Counted from the stretch's first letter, positions 7,863 through 17,017 are shown. The stretch: 64,000 nt of DNA from Acinetobacter sp. NIPH 2100 (GCF_000369805.1 NZ_KB850224.1:1101924-1165923); one strand, 5' to 3'. Notes: a model not told the origin generated them from the sequence alone. A program made the numbers and translations.

Positions 7863-10727
7863 ATGTCGAATAATATATTTCAGGCTTTAGATAGTTTGGG
7901 GCTTACAGCACAGAAACGTGCGATTCATGCCCAGTTTTCAAATTCATCTTTGAATAGCCAAGTTTTCTTACAACGTATCGATGGTCTACATCAACTGAAT
8001 CATGGCATTGATCTGCAGTTACTTTGCCTTTCGACCAATGCGGTTATCCCTTTAAAAAGTTTTATCGGTAGTCAGGTTGCGATTGATATTGTAACGGATA
8101 AAGCTGAACTTACGCGTATTACAGGTATCGTAACCCACGCTGATATTGGTGCAAGTGACGGTTCACTGACGATTTATCGACTTGGTGTGCAAGATCCGAC
8201 CGCCTTATGGAAACACCGCCGTAACAGCCGTGTTTTTATGGCGAAATCAGTGGTCGATGTGATTCAAACCATTTTTAAAGAATGGCAATCCAAGAATTCA
8301 TTATTTGCAGCGAGTTTAAGTTTGGATTTAAGTGGTTTAAGTCAGCAATACGACATTCGACCATTTATTATGCAGAGTAATGAAACTGATTATGACTTTC
8401 TCACGCGTTTGATGCGAAGCGAAGGGATTAACTGGTTAATTGATGAGGCTCAACTTAAAGTATCGAATTCAAGCGAACAAATTCAGGCGCAGAAGCTTCG
8501 ATTAATCGATGACAATAATCAATATAAAGCCTTAGACCGCCGTAATATCCGTTTTCATCGTAGTAGTGCCACTGAAACACAAGATAGCATCACCACATTT
8601 GTGGCACAGCGTTCAATACAACCGAGTGCGGTGCATGTGCAACGTTGGCAAGCCGATGCTTTGGAACAAGATGAAGGTGCAGGGAGTGTTCAAAGTAAAC
8701 ACAGCCATAGTGATCAGCACGATAACCAGCAACTTGCTTTAGAGCAGGCATGGCATTTTTCACCTGCATGGATTCAAGATTTAAACGGTGAGGATGGCAC
8801 GACCAAAGCGGGCAATGCTCAAATTGAGAAACTGAATCAGAACTTAAGCCAATATTATGATTCGCAGGCCAAGCAATTCGTTGCGACATCTACAGTGCGC
8901 GATACTCATGTCGGCTACTGGTTTGAACTGAATGAACATCCTGAGATTGATCAGCATTCAGGAGCAGATAAAGAATTTCTGATCAGCTCGAAAACCTTTT
9001 ATAACCAGAATAATTTACCCAAAGATTTAAATGATCAAGTCGCGACTTTGCTTCAACAAAGTCATTGGCAAAGTAGCCCTATCCATCATGCTGCATCTGA
9101 TGAGCGCCAAGCCAATCAATTAACACTGCAACGACGAAATATTGGTCTGGTACCTGAATACAACCCGCTACAACATCGACCTGCGACTCATCCACAACGC
9201 GCTAAAGTTGTTGGGCCAAGCGGTGAAGAAATCCATGTGGATGAATGGGGCAGAATTAAAGTCCGTTTCTTGTTTACCCGAACAGAAGACCATAGCCATG
9301 ATGGTGGTGCGGGTGCCAATGACAATGACAATGACTCTGCATGGGTCGATGTATTAACCCCATGGGCAGGTGAGGGCTATGGTGCACGGTTCTTACCGCG
9401 GATTGGTGAGATCGTGGTGATCAACTTCTTTGATGGAAATATTGACCGTCCCTATGTGGTTGGGCGGATCCATGAAGCACAACGCAGCCCAACCAAGTTT
9501 GACAATGCAGGTAAGCTTCCTGATACCAAGAAACTGGCAGGAATTAAATCCAAAGAATATCAAGGTGAAGGTTTTAACCAACTTCGTTTTGATGACACGA
9601 CGGGTCAGATCAGCGCACAACTACAAAGTAGCCATGCTGCTAGCCAACTCAATCTCGGTAAACTCAGCCATCCGAAAGATAAAGCTGAAAGCGAAGATCG
9701 TGGTGAAGGTTTTGAACTTAGGACTGACCAATGGGGTGCCGTGCGTGCAGGGCAAGGCTTATTGCTCAGTACACAAAAGCAAGATCAGGCACAAGGTGAA
9801 CATCTTGATGCTGAACCAGCCAAACAGCAGATTGAAAGTAATCAAAGCAATGCCAAAGCGTTAAGCGAGGTTGCCAAGAACCAGCAAACGGATGAAATTG
9901 AATCAGTTGAGCAATTAAAACAATTTGCAGAACAGATTGAGGCAAAGATTGCCAAATTTAATAAAGCGATGTTGTTACTTCATTCGCCTGCAGGCATTGG
10001 TTTAAGTAGCAACGAAGATATTCATATTTCTGCAGATGGGCAGATCAATCAGATTGCAGGCGATAGTATTAATTTAAGTACGCAGAAGAATCTGATTGGC
10101 CATGCTCAAAATAGAATTAGTCTTTTTGCAGCGCAGAATGGTATCAAGCAGGTGGCTGCCAAAGGTAAGTTTGAAGTACATGCTCAATCGGATGGGATGG
10201 ATTTACTTGCCAAGCAAGGGATTCAGATCATTTCGACCGAAGACCGTATTGAGATCACCAGTCCTAAAGAAATTGTGATTACCGCAGGTGGTTCCCAAAT
10301 CAAGCTGAATGGCTCAGGGATTTTCCCGATCACGGGTGGCAAGTTTGAGGTGAAGGCGGGACAGCATTTGTTTATGGGTGGGGCGAGTGCAATGGTCGAA
10401 TTTCCAGCTCTACCCATCATGGATAACAATCGGTTTATAGAACTTAATTATCACTATGATGATTTGACCCCGATTAAAGGGGCTGCATATAAAGTCATTT
10501 TAGAAGATGGCTCTATTTTAAGTGGTATTTTAGATGATAAAGGTTATGCCAAAGTTGAAGGCGTGCCAATGGATAAAAAATATATGGTTGAGTTTGGTGA
10601 AGACCCTGTCGAGTGGGTTCCACCACCATTAGAAAATATTAAACCGAATAATGTTGAAAAAGAGAAAATGCAAGCCGAATTGAAAAAATTAGAACAAGAA
10701 TATTATAAGAATGGTGGTTTCGAATGA
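7863..10727 (+). CDS. vgrG: Type VI secretion spike protein VgrG with DUF2345 and C-terminal TTR-like extension
   Basis: This 954-residue protein has the gp27-like base at about 1-430 and the gp5-like OB fold at about 440-550 (HVDEWGRIKVRF, then LTPWAGEGYGARFLPRIGE). A linker rich in Q and E follows, then the beta-helical DUF2345 needle at about 620-855 with repeating short strands. The C-terminal tail (about 860-954, starting FIELNYHYDDLTPIKGAAYK) reads like the small transthyretin-like domains that, in other VgrG proteins, bind the cargo effector. It ends in a charged helix (LKKLEQEYYKNGGFE). The trimer caps the Hcp tube and is fired into neighbouring cells. The stop overlaps the effector ATG by 4 bp, which ties the two products. 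No tss structural genes are in the window, so this is an orphan vgrG module. The ribosome site is weak. Confidence 0.95.
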   Translation: MSNNIFQALDSLGLTAQKRAIHAQFSNSSLNSQVFLQRIDGLHQLNHGIDLQLLCLSTNAVIPLKSFIGSQVAIDIVTDKAELTRITGIVTHADIGASDGSLTIYRLGVQDPTALWKHRRNSRVFMAKSVVDVIQTIFKEWQSKNSLFAASLSLDLSGLSQQYDIRPFIMQSNETDYDFLTRLMRSEGINWLIDEAQLKVSNSSEQIQAQKLRLIDDNNQYKALDRRNIRFHRSSATETQDSITTFVAQRSIQPSAVHVQRWQADALEQDEGAGSVQSKHSHSDQHDNQQLALEQAWHFSPAWIQDLNGEDGTTKAGNAQIEKLNQNLSQYYDSQAKQFVATSTVRDTHVGYWFELNEHPEIDQHSGADKEFLISSKTFYNQNNLPKDLNDQVATLLQQSHWQSSPIHHAASDERQANQLTLQRRNIGLVPEYNPLQHRPATHPQRAKVVGPSGEEIHVDEWGRIKVRFLFTRTEDHSHDGGAGANDNDNDSAWVDVLTPWAGEGYGARFLPRIGEIVVINFFDGNIDRPYVVGRIHEAQRSPTKFDNAGKLPDTKKLAGIKSKEYQGEGFNQLRFDDTTGQISAQLQSSHAASQLNLGKLSHPKDKAESEDRGEGFELRTDQWGAVRAGQGLLLSTQKQDQAQGEHLDAEPAKQQIESNQSNAKALSEVAKNQQTDEIESVEQLKQFAEQIEAKIAKFNKAMLLLHSPAGIGLSSNEDIHISADGQINQIAGDSINLSTQKNLIGHAQNRISLFAAQNGIKQVAAKGKFEVHAQSDGMDLLAKQGIQIISTEDRIEITSPKEIVITAGGSQIKLNGSGIFPITGGKFEVKAGQHLFMGGASAMVEFPALPIMDNNRFIELNYHYDDLTPIKGAAYKVILEDGSILSGILDDKGYAKVEGVPMDKKYMVEFGEDPVEWVPPPLENIKPNNVEKEKMQAELKKLEQEYYKNGGFE

Positions 10728-12445
10728 GCGTTGTAGATGATGCAATTGAATTTTTAGAAGATTTAATTATGGGGGATTTTAAAGAGAATCCTTCAAATAT
10801 GTCTATTATTGCTAATGCAGTCATTGGATTAATTCCAATTGCAGATCAGGTTTTAGATGTACGAGATGTCGCTGGCATGGTTTGCCGGATTACGAACAAA
10901 GGGCCAGCAAATTGTACAATTGATGACTGGGTAGATCTATCATTCGCCGCTATTGGGTGTATACCAGAAGTTGGAAGCCTATTTAAAGGTGTATTTAAGC
11001 CATTATGGAAATCACGCAAAGTCGTTAAAAAAATTGATGCAAAGACTTGGAGTTCTATTGATCGTATGCTTGGTATGAGTAAAGGTAGCTCAATCAAGTA
11101 TTTAAAAACTTTTCCATGGGCTCAACGTAAAGCTCAGGCTTTACAGCAGTTGAATATTGCGTTTAATTCTTTAGATCAATTATTGGCATATTTGTCTGTT
11201 CCACGTTGGTGGGTACCAGATAACCTTGAGTTATTGGCAAGAAGAATGCGTCCGCAAGTGAAGAAGGTCCGTGATCCGATTAAAAAAGGATTTGATATGG
11301 GCTTTAAAGCGATGCAAGACTTTGTAATCGATATGATTGGGGAAGAAGGATATAAAGTTGTTAATGCAGCTGCAACGATAGCACTTTCTACAGGTAATAA
11401 AGCTAAGAATTCACATGAGAAATCTAAGGTTAAGCTTGTTGGAAATAATACTCAGAAAAAAGTAAATAGTGGCTCTACAGCCAGTAAGAAAGTAGATAAT
11501 AAAGTTACGAGTAGTAAAGTAGCGGATAAGAAAGTTGATGCGAAAAAGCAAGATGTCGATAAAAAGAAAATAGGAGGTGAGAAACGTGCTGATCACGATA
11601 AAGTAAATAGTAATGAACGTCAGACTGTTGAAAAGGGAACGGGAAATAGGGTTAATGCAACTCAACATACCATTGATAAAATTGGGGATTTCACAAATAA
11701 GCTGAAAGGAATCCTTGGTGAGCATATGGCTGATTATCATTGTCAGCAAATCAAAGGATGGGGAAAGGATACAGCGAAGCATGATGGTGTTAATGCAATT
11801 AACTCACATAAGTTAAATGATGGCGGGAAAATGGTTCAACTACTGGAGATAAAATCTCGTGGTCGTGGAATTGATGGTGTGTGGAAAACTAATACTGGTA
11901 AACCATATGCAATTATTGAAGCAAAACTTAGTGAGAACCCTATTAAAAGTCTTGGTGAACTATTAAATGATGCGAAAGATAAAAATGGAGCAGATTTACA
12001 AACTGAACAAAAAAGGCGTCAAGGTCAAAGTCAAAAGCAGAAGAAACAAAAAAATAAGAACTCGACAACGAATTCGAAAGGTGGAAGCTTAGATGTTGGT
12101 GGAGAACGAAGTAGAAAAGATAATGGTAAAGTTATGCAAATGAGTCATAACTGGATTCAAACAAGATTAAGATCTACTCGATTAGTGCTAAATGATCTCT
12201 TTGCTAAAGAAGATTTATTATCTGATACAAATAAAGTTTATAGTCGTTGTGTATTATTTTTTTCAATTCCACAAATAGGCAGCCATTTAACAGCCCTTGC
12301 ACAAAAAGCTTCAGGAGAAAAGATCAATCATGAGATACACATTGCACATGAAGTTACAAGGGAATGGGGGGATGCTGCCATAGCAAAAGAGGCAGACAAT
12401 AAGGCAAAAGTTTTTGACAAATCACGCGATAAAAGAATTAGATAA
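10724..12445 (+). CDS. T6SS effector with C-terminal PoNe-type DNase domain
   Basis: A 573-residue protein in three parts. Residues 1-215 form a helical N-terminal domain with hydrophobic helices near 26-45 and 72-93. Residues 225-315 are a Lys/Asp/Ser-rich linker with repeated KVD/KKVD words. The C-terminal toxin domain (about 318-573) carries a PD-(D/E)xK-like set: E333 in GILGEHMADYH, D384 in RGIDGVW and E399-x-K401 in YAIIEAK. This matches the PoNe nuclease family of polymorphic toxins, which degrade DNA of rival cells. The three following genes look like its immunity family (PoNi), which strongly supports the call. The overlap with vgrG suggests delivery on that spike. There is no PAAR motif and no separate chaperone gene. 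An internal stretch (430-470) is unusually rich in Q, K and N. Confidence 0.87.
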   Translation: MSVVDDAIEFLEDLIMGDFKENPSNMSIIANAVIGLIPIADQVLDVRDVAGMVCRITNKGPANCTIDDWVDLSFAAIGCIPEVGSLFKGVFKPLWKSRKVVKKIDAKTWSSIDRMLGMSKGSSIKYLKTFPWAQRKAQALQQLNIAFNSLDQLLAYLSVPRWWVPDNLELLARRMRPQVKKVRDPIKKGFDMGFKAMQDFVIDMIGEEGYKVVNAAATIALSTGNKAKNSHEKSKVKLVGNNTQKKVNSGSTASKKVDNKVTSSKVADKKVDAKKQDVDKKKIGGEKRADHDKVNSNERQTVEKGTGNRVNATQHTIDKIGDFTNKLKGILGEHMADYHCQQIKGWGKDTAKHDGVNAINSHKLNDGGKMVQLLEIKSRGRGIDGVWKTNTGKPYAIIEAKLSENPIKSLGELLNDAKDKNGADLQTEQKRRQGQSQKQKKQKNKNSTTNSKGGSLDVGGERSRKDNGKVMQMSHNWIQTRLRSTRLVLNDLFAKEDLLSDTNKVYSRCVLFFSIPQIGSHLTALAQKASGEKINHEIHIAHEVTREWGDAAIAKEADNKAKVFDKSRDKRIR

Positions 12446-12456
12446 AGGTACTTTTT

Positions 12457-13431
12457 ATGAGTTTTTTGACTGAAAGAAGACAACAGTTTTTGACGGAAGC
12501 AAATTTTCATGGCACTAGGGATTTAACTTTACGTGTAATGCAAAGGCAAAAAGATAATTTGAGTAAATCAGAAGGTGCTGATGTTGGATGGCATTTATCA
12601 ATGTGGTTTGGTATAGCTGAAGGGACATTTAATAATTTTATATTGTCATATACCGCTGGTGAGTCTATTGAAAGTTTACGTTATGCATTAGAAAATGTAG
12701 TTGTTGCTTATGAAAATTATTTAAAGGCATTAGTACAAAATAGCGGTGATCCAAATGAAATGGCATTTCCAATAAGATCTTTTGATGGGTATTGTCCTTA
12801 TTTATGGCTAATAAGCTTATGTTATTTATTGCATCGACAGGATTTATTACCAAGAGTTGCTCGTCTAGTTGATGGTGAGGATGAGGAAAATGCAGGTATT
12901 GATTTCAATATAGAAGAGCTTCTTAATTACTCTAAAGAGTTAGAGCGGTATGAAACTGATGATTGTGTTTCTGGATGTTACGGTCTTTTTGCTGATGCAT
13001 TAAGTGAACCTAATAAAATACAAGCATTAAACTTATTAAATGGTTTTCTAAAAAAATGGTATAAGGATTTATCAGCAGCTCCTTGGCATGATAGTCATTT
13101 AAGTGATGACGGATATTTTGGGTATTGGGCTTTCGAAGCAGGTGCAGCAGTCTACTTATTAGAAATTGAAGACGATAGCAGTCTTCATCAATATTTATAT
13201 TATCCGAAAGATTTAGTTCAATTTGCGAAGACTTTTGTACCACTAGCAAATGATGTTAGCAATAAGCAAGGAAATCAGCTTAGATGTGAAGCTGGTGAAA
13301 ATTGCCCAAAAACAGGTGACTGGTATAGTCCCGCTAATAATATGGAAAAGCGTCATTTTAAGCAAGGCGAAAAGATGCCTGAGATTAAAAACAATCCATG
13401 GGGATTGACGATTTGGTATTTAGTGGAATAA
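12457..13431 (+). CDS. PoNi-type immunity protein (DUF1910/DUF1911), copy 1
   Basis: A 324-residue soluble protein, 11 bp after the effector, with AAAGGT as ribosome site. The N-terminal helical part (QRQKDNLSKS..., then LSYTAGESIESLRYALE) corresponds to DUF1910. The C-terminal part has the signature WHDSHLSDDGYFGYWAFEAG followed by DDSSLHQYLYYPKDLVQFAK, as in DUF1911. These domains make up PoNi proteins, which bind and block PoNe DNases in the producing cell. As the first copy after the toxin it is the most likely cognate antidote. It keeps a long C-terminal tail beyond the YYPKD motif (about 70 residues, ending NPWGLTIWYLVE), shared with copy 2 but missing in copy 3. Base composition is clearly more AT-rich than in the flanking efflux genes. 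Confidence 0.87.
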   Translation: MSFLTERRQQFLTEANFHGTRDLTLRVMQRQKDNLSKSEGADVGWHLSMWFGIAEGTFNNFILSYTAGESIESLRYALENVVVAYENYLKALVQNSGDPNEMAFPIRSFDGYCPYLWLISLCYLLHRQDLLPRVARLVDGEDEENAGIDFNIEELLNYSKELERYETDDCVSGCYGLFADALSEPNKIQALNLLNGFLKKWYKDLSAAPWHDSHLSDDGYFGYWAFEAGAAVYLLEIEDDSSLHQYLYYPKDLVQFAKTFVPLANDVSNKQGNQLRCEAGENCPKTGDWYSPANNMEKRHFKQGEKMPEIKNNPWGLTIWYLVE

Positions 13432-13437
13432 GAATAG

Positions 13438-13451
13438 TGCCCTATAGGGCA
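13438..13451. other. Perfect palindrome between immunity genes 1 and 2
   Basis: TGCCCTATAGGGCA is a perfect 14-bp dyad placed just after the stop of immunity gene 1 and followed by TTATTT. It could be a weak terminator or attenuator, or a protein site. The short gap also holds the GGA ribosome site of the next gene. Confidence 0.4.
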
Positions 13452-13470
13452 TTATTTGTTTGGAATAAAT

Positions 13471-14457
13471 ATGGATTTTGAAAATAAGAAAAGACAGCTT
13501 TTTATAACAGAGAGATATTGTATAAAATCGAAGGAATATCATGAAGAAGGAATTCCTTTATATCTAGAAAGTGATGCATATGAAGATGATGAATATAATT
13601 GTGGTGAGGCATCTAGATGGCAATCGATTACACTGACATATTGGGATCTGCTTCTTCTAGGATATACATCTGGAGAACCTATAGAAGAGCTTTTTCCTTT
13701 ATTTGAAAATATAATAGTTGGTTACACAAAACAGGCAGAAGCATTAGCAGTTTTTAAAGGAACAGTAAAGCCATCAGTAATTAATGGTGAAGGTGGTTTT
13801 ATTGCATTATCAATGATCAGTTTGGCTGTTTTACTTAATCAGAAAAAAATGCTGCCAACTATAAAAGAGTTAATCAATGGGGAAAATGAAGGTCAAACGG
13901 GAGAGGATGAGGTTATAAATAAATTTTTCAAAATTTTAGATCCTAAGCATCCAAATACAAATAATGATGGAGTTTATAGTTATGATTACTCTCCTCTATG
14001 TGATGTGATAGATAATGTTTTAGATAAAGATGATAAAGCTCATGCTCTTGAAGTGCTAGATAGTTATTTGTCAGATTGGTATGGGATTCATAAAAATACT
14101 CTTTGGTATAATAGTCACTTAGACTTAGATAATGGTTTTTCATATGTCGGGTATTGGGCATTTGAGGCTGCTTTTTTAGTATATATGCTTGACTTGGATG
14201 ATACTTCTTTGCATAAATATTTATATTATCCAAAAGATATAGTGCAATGGATTAGAAATAATAAAAAAGAAAATGATATTGAATTAAATTTTGAAAAAAT
14301 TAAAGTGTTAGCTGGTGATGTAAGTCCAAAGTCTGGCTATTGGTATAACATAGTAAAAGAAAAATCACGCCAATATTTTAATCAGGGAGAGATCTTACCA
14401 AAAATTAAAGATCAGGACTGGGGGGAAGTATATTGGTATTGGGATGGTGAAAAATAA
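13471..14457 (+). CDS. PoNi-type immunity protein (DUF1910/DUF1911), copy 2
   Basis: A 328-residue paralogue of the preceding gene. I start it at the ATG at 13471 (MDFENKKRQLFITE), which has GGA 6 bp before it; an in-frame TTG at 13456 has no ribosome site. Shared features are YTSGEPIEELFPLFENIIVG in the N-terminal half, and SHLDLDNGFSYVGYWAFEAA followed by DDTSLHKYLYYPKDIVQWIR in the C-terminal half. The tail ends DQDWGEVYWYWDGEK, parallel to copy 1. The copies have diverged well beyond the level of a recent duplication, which fits immunity to different PoNe variants. Codon use is very AT-rich. Confidence 0.85.
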   Translation: MDFENKKRQLFITERYCIKSKEYHEEGIPLYLESDAYEDDEYNCGEASRWQSITLTYWDLLLLGYTSGEPIEELFPLFENIIVGYTKQAEALAVFKGTVKPSVINGEGGFIALSMISLAVLLNQKKMLPTIKELINGENEGQTGEDEVINKFFKILDPKHPNTNNDGVYSYDYSPLCDVIDNVLDKDDKAHALEVLDSYLSDWYGIHKNTLWYNSHLDLDNGFSYVGYWAFEAAFLVYMLDLDDTSLHKYLYYPKDIVQWIRNNKKENDIELNFEKIKVLAGDVSPKSGYWYNIVKEKSRQYFNQGEILPKIKDQDWGEVYWYWDGEK

Positions 14458-14471
14458 TTTAATCATTTGAG

Positions 14472-14501
14472 AAAAAGCCATCCTTATTTGGATGGTTTTT
14501 T
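14472..14501 (+). terminator. Rho-independent terminator between immunity genes 2 and 3
   Basis: AAAAAGCCATCC (14472-14483) pairs across TTATTT with GGATGGTTTTTT (14490-14501). This is a strong stem with a T run. It sits between the second and third immunity genes, so the third is probably made from its own promoter or from read-through. Confidence 0.85.
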
Positions 14502-14537
14502 ACTTTTACCAAATGATATGTTGCCGGAGTAAGAAAG

Positions 14538-15425
14538 TTGAATAACCAAATAAATGATTTAAATATTGATTGGGAACAGTGGTTTAATCAACAAATACTA
14601 AATTATGGAAAATATAGAGATAGTTTCTTACAAGAAGATATGTATCAAAGGCGGTTTGATGCTTTTCTTAATGGTGTTTATTCAGTAACTGACGGTTTTC
14701 AAAAATATAAGGCAAATGCTAAATCCAGTAAAATGATGGCTGCTGGACATCAAAGAGTAAAAGATGTCTTAAATTTAATGTCATTACAGTACTCTGCTGG
14801 TGGAAATATTGCATTTATTCAGGAACTTTACCCATATCTTTTAAACTGGACAGAAGAATATGCCGAAATTCACAGTCAATATCATCAAAGCCCAGAGGCA
14901 GATGGACGATTTGTTTGGCATATCAGTTTAGGAACAGAAGACTATTGGTATATTGCGTTACGTCTGATTTGTTTTGGACTGTTGACTGGTTATGCGGATC
15001 AGATGGATCGGATTATGCCGATTATTGATTATGTTGATGATGTTTCTCCAGAGGGACAGGAAAAGGATGGGCTGATTGAACGTTTAGTTGCCCCTTTTGT
15101 TGCAGATCGTGGAACTCCACCAGATGAAGCAAGACGACATTTGCCTTATCGTAAGCTGATTAAAGTGTTTAATGCTTCACCTGAACAGCGTCCAGCTTTA
15201 ATGCTGCAATACCTAGAAGACTGGTATGAGGCGAGCCGTCGAGAACCTTACCATGATCAACATCCTCAACCAGACATTAGATCTGGAGTTAGCTATTATG
15301 GCTATTGGTCATGGGAAGCAGCAGCAGTAACGTGGTTGCTGGATATAGAGGATACGTCATATCGTGAACATCAGTTCTATCCAAAAGATTTGGTTGATTT
15401 TGCTCGGAGTCAATTTTCATTCTAA
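14538..15425 (+). CDS. PoNi-type immunity protein, copy 3, short C-terminus
   Basis: A 295-residue member of the same family. It starts at a TTG (14538) with GGAG 8 bp ahead. The N-terminal half is more distant (QYSAGGNIAFIQELYPYLLN replaces YTSGEPIEEL...). The C-terminal half keeps YHDQHPQPDIRSGVSYYGYW, then DIEDTSYREHQFYPKDLVDF. It then stops after ARSQFSF, lacking the tail of about 60-70 residues found in copies 1 and 2. Base composition of its second half is less AT-rich than in copies 1 and 2, hinting at a different source. A terminator separates it from copy 2. It may protect against PoNe toxins from other strains rather than the adjacent one. Confidence 0.8.
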   Translation: MNNQINDLNIDWEQWFNQQILNYGKYRDSFLQEDMYQRRFDAFLNGVYSVTDGFQKYKANAKSSKMMAAGHQRVKDVLNLMSLQYSAGGNIAFIQELYPYLLNWTEEYAEIHSQYHQSPEADGRFVWHISLGTEDYWYIALRLICFGLLTGYADQMDRIMPIIDYVDDVSPEGQEKDGLIERLVAPFVADRGTPPDEARRHLPYRKLIKVFNASPEQRPALMLQYLEDWYEASRREPYHDQHPQPDIRSGVSYYGYWSWEAAAVTWLLDIEDTSYREHQFYPKDLVDFARSQFSF

Positions 15426-15429
15426 AAAT

Positions 15430-15462
15430 ATCGTGCAATGGATTAGACATATTGAAAAATAA
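15430..15462 (+). pseudogene. Fossil tail of another PoNi immunity gene
   Basis: Directly after the stop of copy 3 the DNA reads as IVQWIRHIEK then a stop. It aligns base for base over most of its length with the segment of copy 2 coding IVQWIRNNKK (about 14240-14269). The following bases (attgaattaaa, 15464-15474) also echo copy 2 (14278-14288). It is out of register with copy 3, so it is a remnant of a lost or recombined immunity gene. Confidence 0.7.
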
Positions 15463-15470
15463 CAATTGAA

Positions 15471-15499
15471 TTAAAGCCCCATACATGATGAGGCTTTAA
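15471..15499. terminator. Terminator hairpin closing the immunity array (bidirectional)
   Basis: TTAAAGCC (15471-15478) pairs with GGCTTTAA (15492-15499) across 13 bases. It lies between the converging immunity array and the minus-strand outer-membrane channel gene that ends at 15535, so it may serve both. Confidence 0.65.
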
Positions 15500-15534
15500 C
15501 TTATTGCACTAACTAAGTCTATTTAAAATCTACT

Positions 15535-17007
15535 TTATTGTCGTACAAGTTCTGATGACCGTGTATGCCAACCACCACCTAAAGCACGGATGAGATCTAC
15601 ACTGGCAATCATTCGACTACCATGAAGCTGCGTAGCCAATTGCTCCTGCTGCAAGATACTCCGATCAGAATCAATCACGTCCAAATAGCTGATACTGCCT
15701 TCACGATAACGCAAATGTGAAAGCTGATTAGCATGTCGGGATGAAGCAAGTGCCTGACCCTGTGCCTGTATTTGCTCATCCAGAATACGCTGATCAGACA
15801 AGCCATTTTCAACCTCACGAAAAGCATTCAGTACCGTCTGCCGATAATTGGCCACGCTTTGCTCATAGCCTGCTCGCACCTGAGCGACGCCCGCCTTACG
15901 TTGCCCGCCATCAAACAATGGTAAAGACAAAATTGTGCCCGCAACGGGACCGAGTAAAAAAGTTCGACTCGACCATTTGCCTAAATCACCTAAACTTGCA
16001 GATTCATAACCCAGTGCACCTGTAAGATCAAGTTTGGGGAAAAAGGCAGCACGTGCAATACCGATTCGGGCGTTATCGGCTGCCATAGCGCGTTCTGCGG
16101 CAGCAATGTCAGGACGACGTTCAAGAAGCGTCGACGGTAAACCCGCAGGCAGGCGAATTGCAGCGGCCGACAAGGGTTGAATCGCTAAGCTGAAATCAGC
16201 AGGGGGTTTACCTAGTAATACCGCCAATGCATGTTCGGTATTGGCTCGACTCCGTGCAATGCTGAGTGCATTGGTCTGTGCGGTAGAAAGTTCAGTCTGT
16301 GCGCGAGAAACGTCCAGATCACTAACCAAGCCATTGCGATAGCGTGCTTGAATCAAATTGTGTGTTTCCGTCAGCAGTTTGATATTTTGTTCATAGATGG
16401 CTTGTTCAGCATCGAATTGACGAATCAAAAAATAAGCTTGGGCAACATCGGCTTGCAGTGCTAACAATGCTGAATGATACAAGGCTTCTTGTTGCTGTAC
16501 ATCAGCCGTTGCGGCATTGACACTGCTGGCAATCCGTCCAAATAGGTCCAGTTCATAGGAGACATTGGCTTGTGTCCGCCATAAGGTACGCGCTGATGTG
16601 GATTCATCCGAATCGAGCCCTAAAGAAGCGGGTGAAGGCTTTTGACGGGTTGGCCCAAAACCTGCGCCGATGCTAGGTAAACGTTCAGCTTGTGCAGCAG
16701 ACCTCAAGGCGCGTGATGCCTGAATATTGGCTGCTGCCGCTTTTAGGTTCTGGTTCCCCGCAATTGCCTGTTGTTCCAGATCATTCAGTTGTGGATCATT
16801 AAAAATATGCCACCATTCACCGCGAGACTGTGCATCAGCGGGTTGGGCAATGCTCCAGTTAGGATTATCCAGTTTGGCATCCGCTTCTTTAAATTGCAGT
16901 GGAATAATCACCTTGGCCGGTTGATATTCAGGTGCCAATGAGCAGCCTGCAAGCAGCAGGCTTCCCATGAGTGAGGAGAGTATCCAATGTGGTTTGAATC
17001 CTGTCAT
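15535..17007 (-). CDS. Outer-membrane channel lipoprotein of RND efflux system, OprN/OprM-like
   Basis: A 490-residue protein of the NodT/OprM family. The start is set at 17007 because AAGGAGC lies just upstream and the resulting N-terminus (MTGFKPHWILSSLMGSLLLA then GCSLAPEY) is a textbook lipoprotein signal with the lipidated Cys in LLAGC. An upstream in-frame start at 17052 would bury this signal. Two repeated channel halves are visible (e.g. QALIALQADVAQAYFLIR-like and VLNAFREVENGLSDQR segments), giving the trimeric TolC-type tunnel. It is the last gene of the adaptor-pump-channel operon; its ribosome site is inside the end of the pump gene. Length is normal. Confidence 0.93.
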   Translation of the reverse strand: MTGFKPHWILSSLMGSLLLAGCSLAPEYQPAKVIIPLQFKEADAKLDNPNWSIAQPADAQSRGEWWHIFNDPQLNDLEQQAIAGNQNLKAAAANIQASRALRSAAQAERLPSIGAGFGPTRQKPSPASLGLDSDESTSARTLWRTQANVSYELDLFGRIASSVNAATADVQQQEALYHSALLALQADVAQAYFLIRQFDAEQAIYEQNIKLLTETHNLIQARYRNGLVSDLDVSRAQTELSTAQTNALSIARSRANTEHALAVLLGKPPADFSLAIQPLSAAAIRLPAGLPSTLLERRPDIAAAERAMAADNARIGIARAAFFPKLDLTGALGYESASLGDLGKWSSRTFLLGPVAGTILSLPLFDGGQRKAGVAQVRAGYEQSVANYRQTVLNAFREVENGLSDQRILDEQIQAQGQALASSRHANQLSHLRYREGSISYLDVIDSDRSILQQEQLATQLHGSRMIASVDLIRALGGGWHTRSSELVRQ

Positions 17008-17017
17008 ATCCTGCTCC

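Noticed and set aside
9430..9864. 144-codon open frame on the plus strand inside vgrG
   Set aside because: It is fully within the VgrG OB-fold and DUF2345 frame, has no ribosome site and its product has no recognisable domain; a shadow of the real frame.
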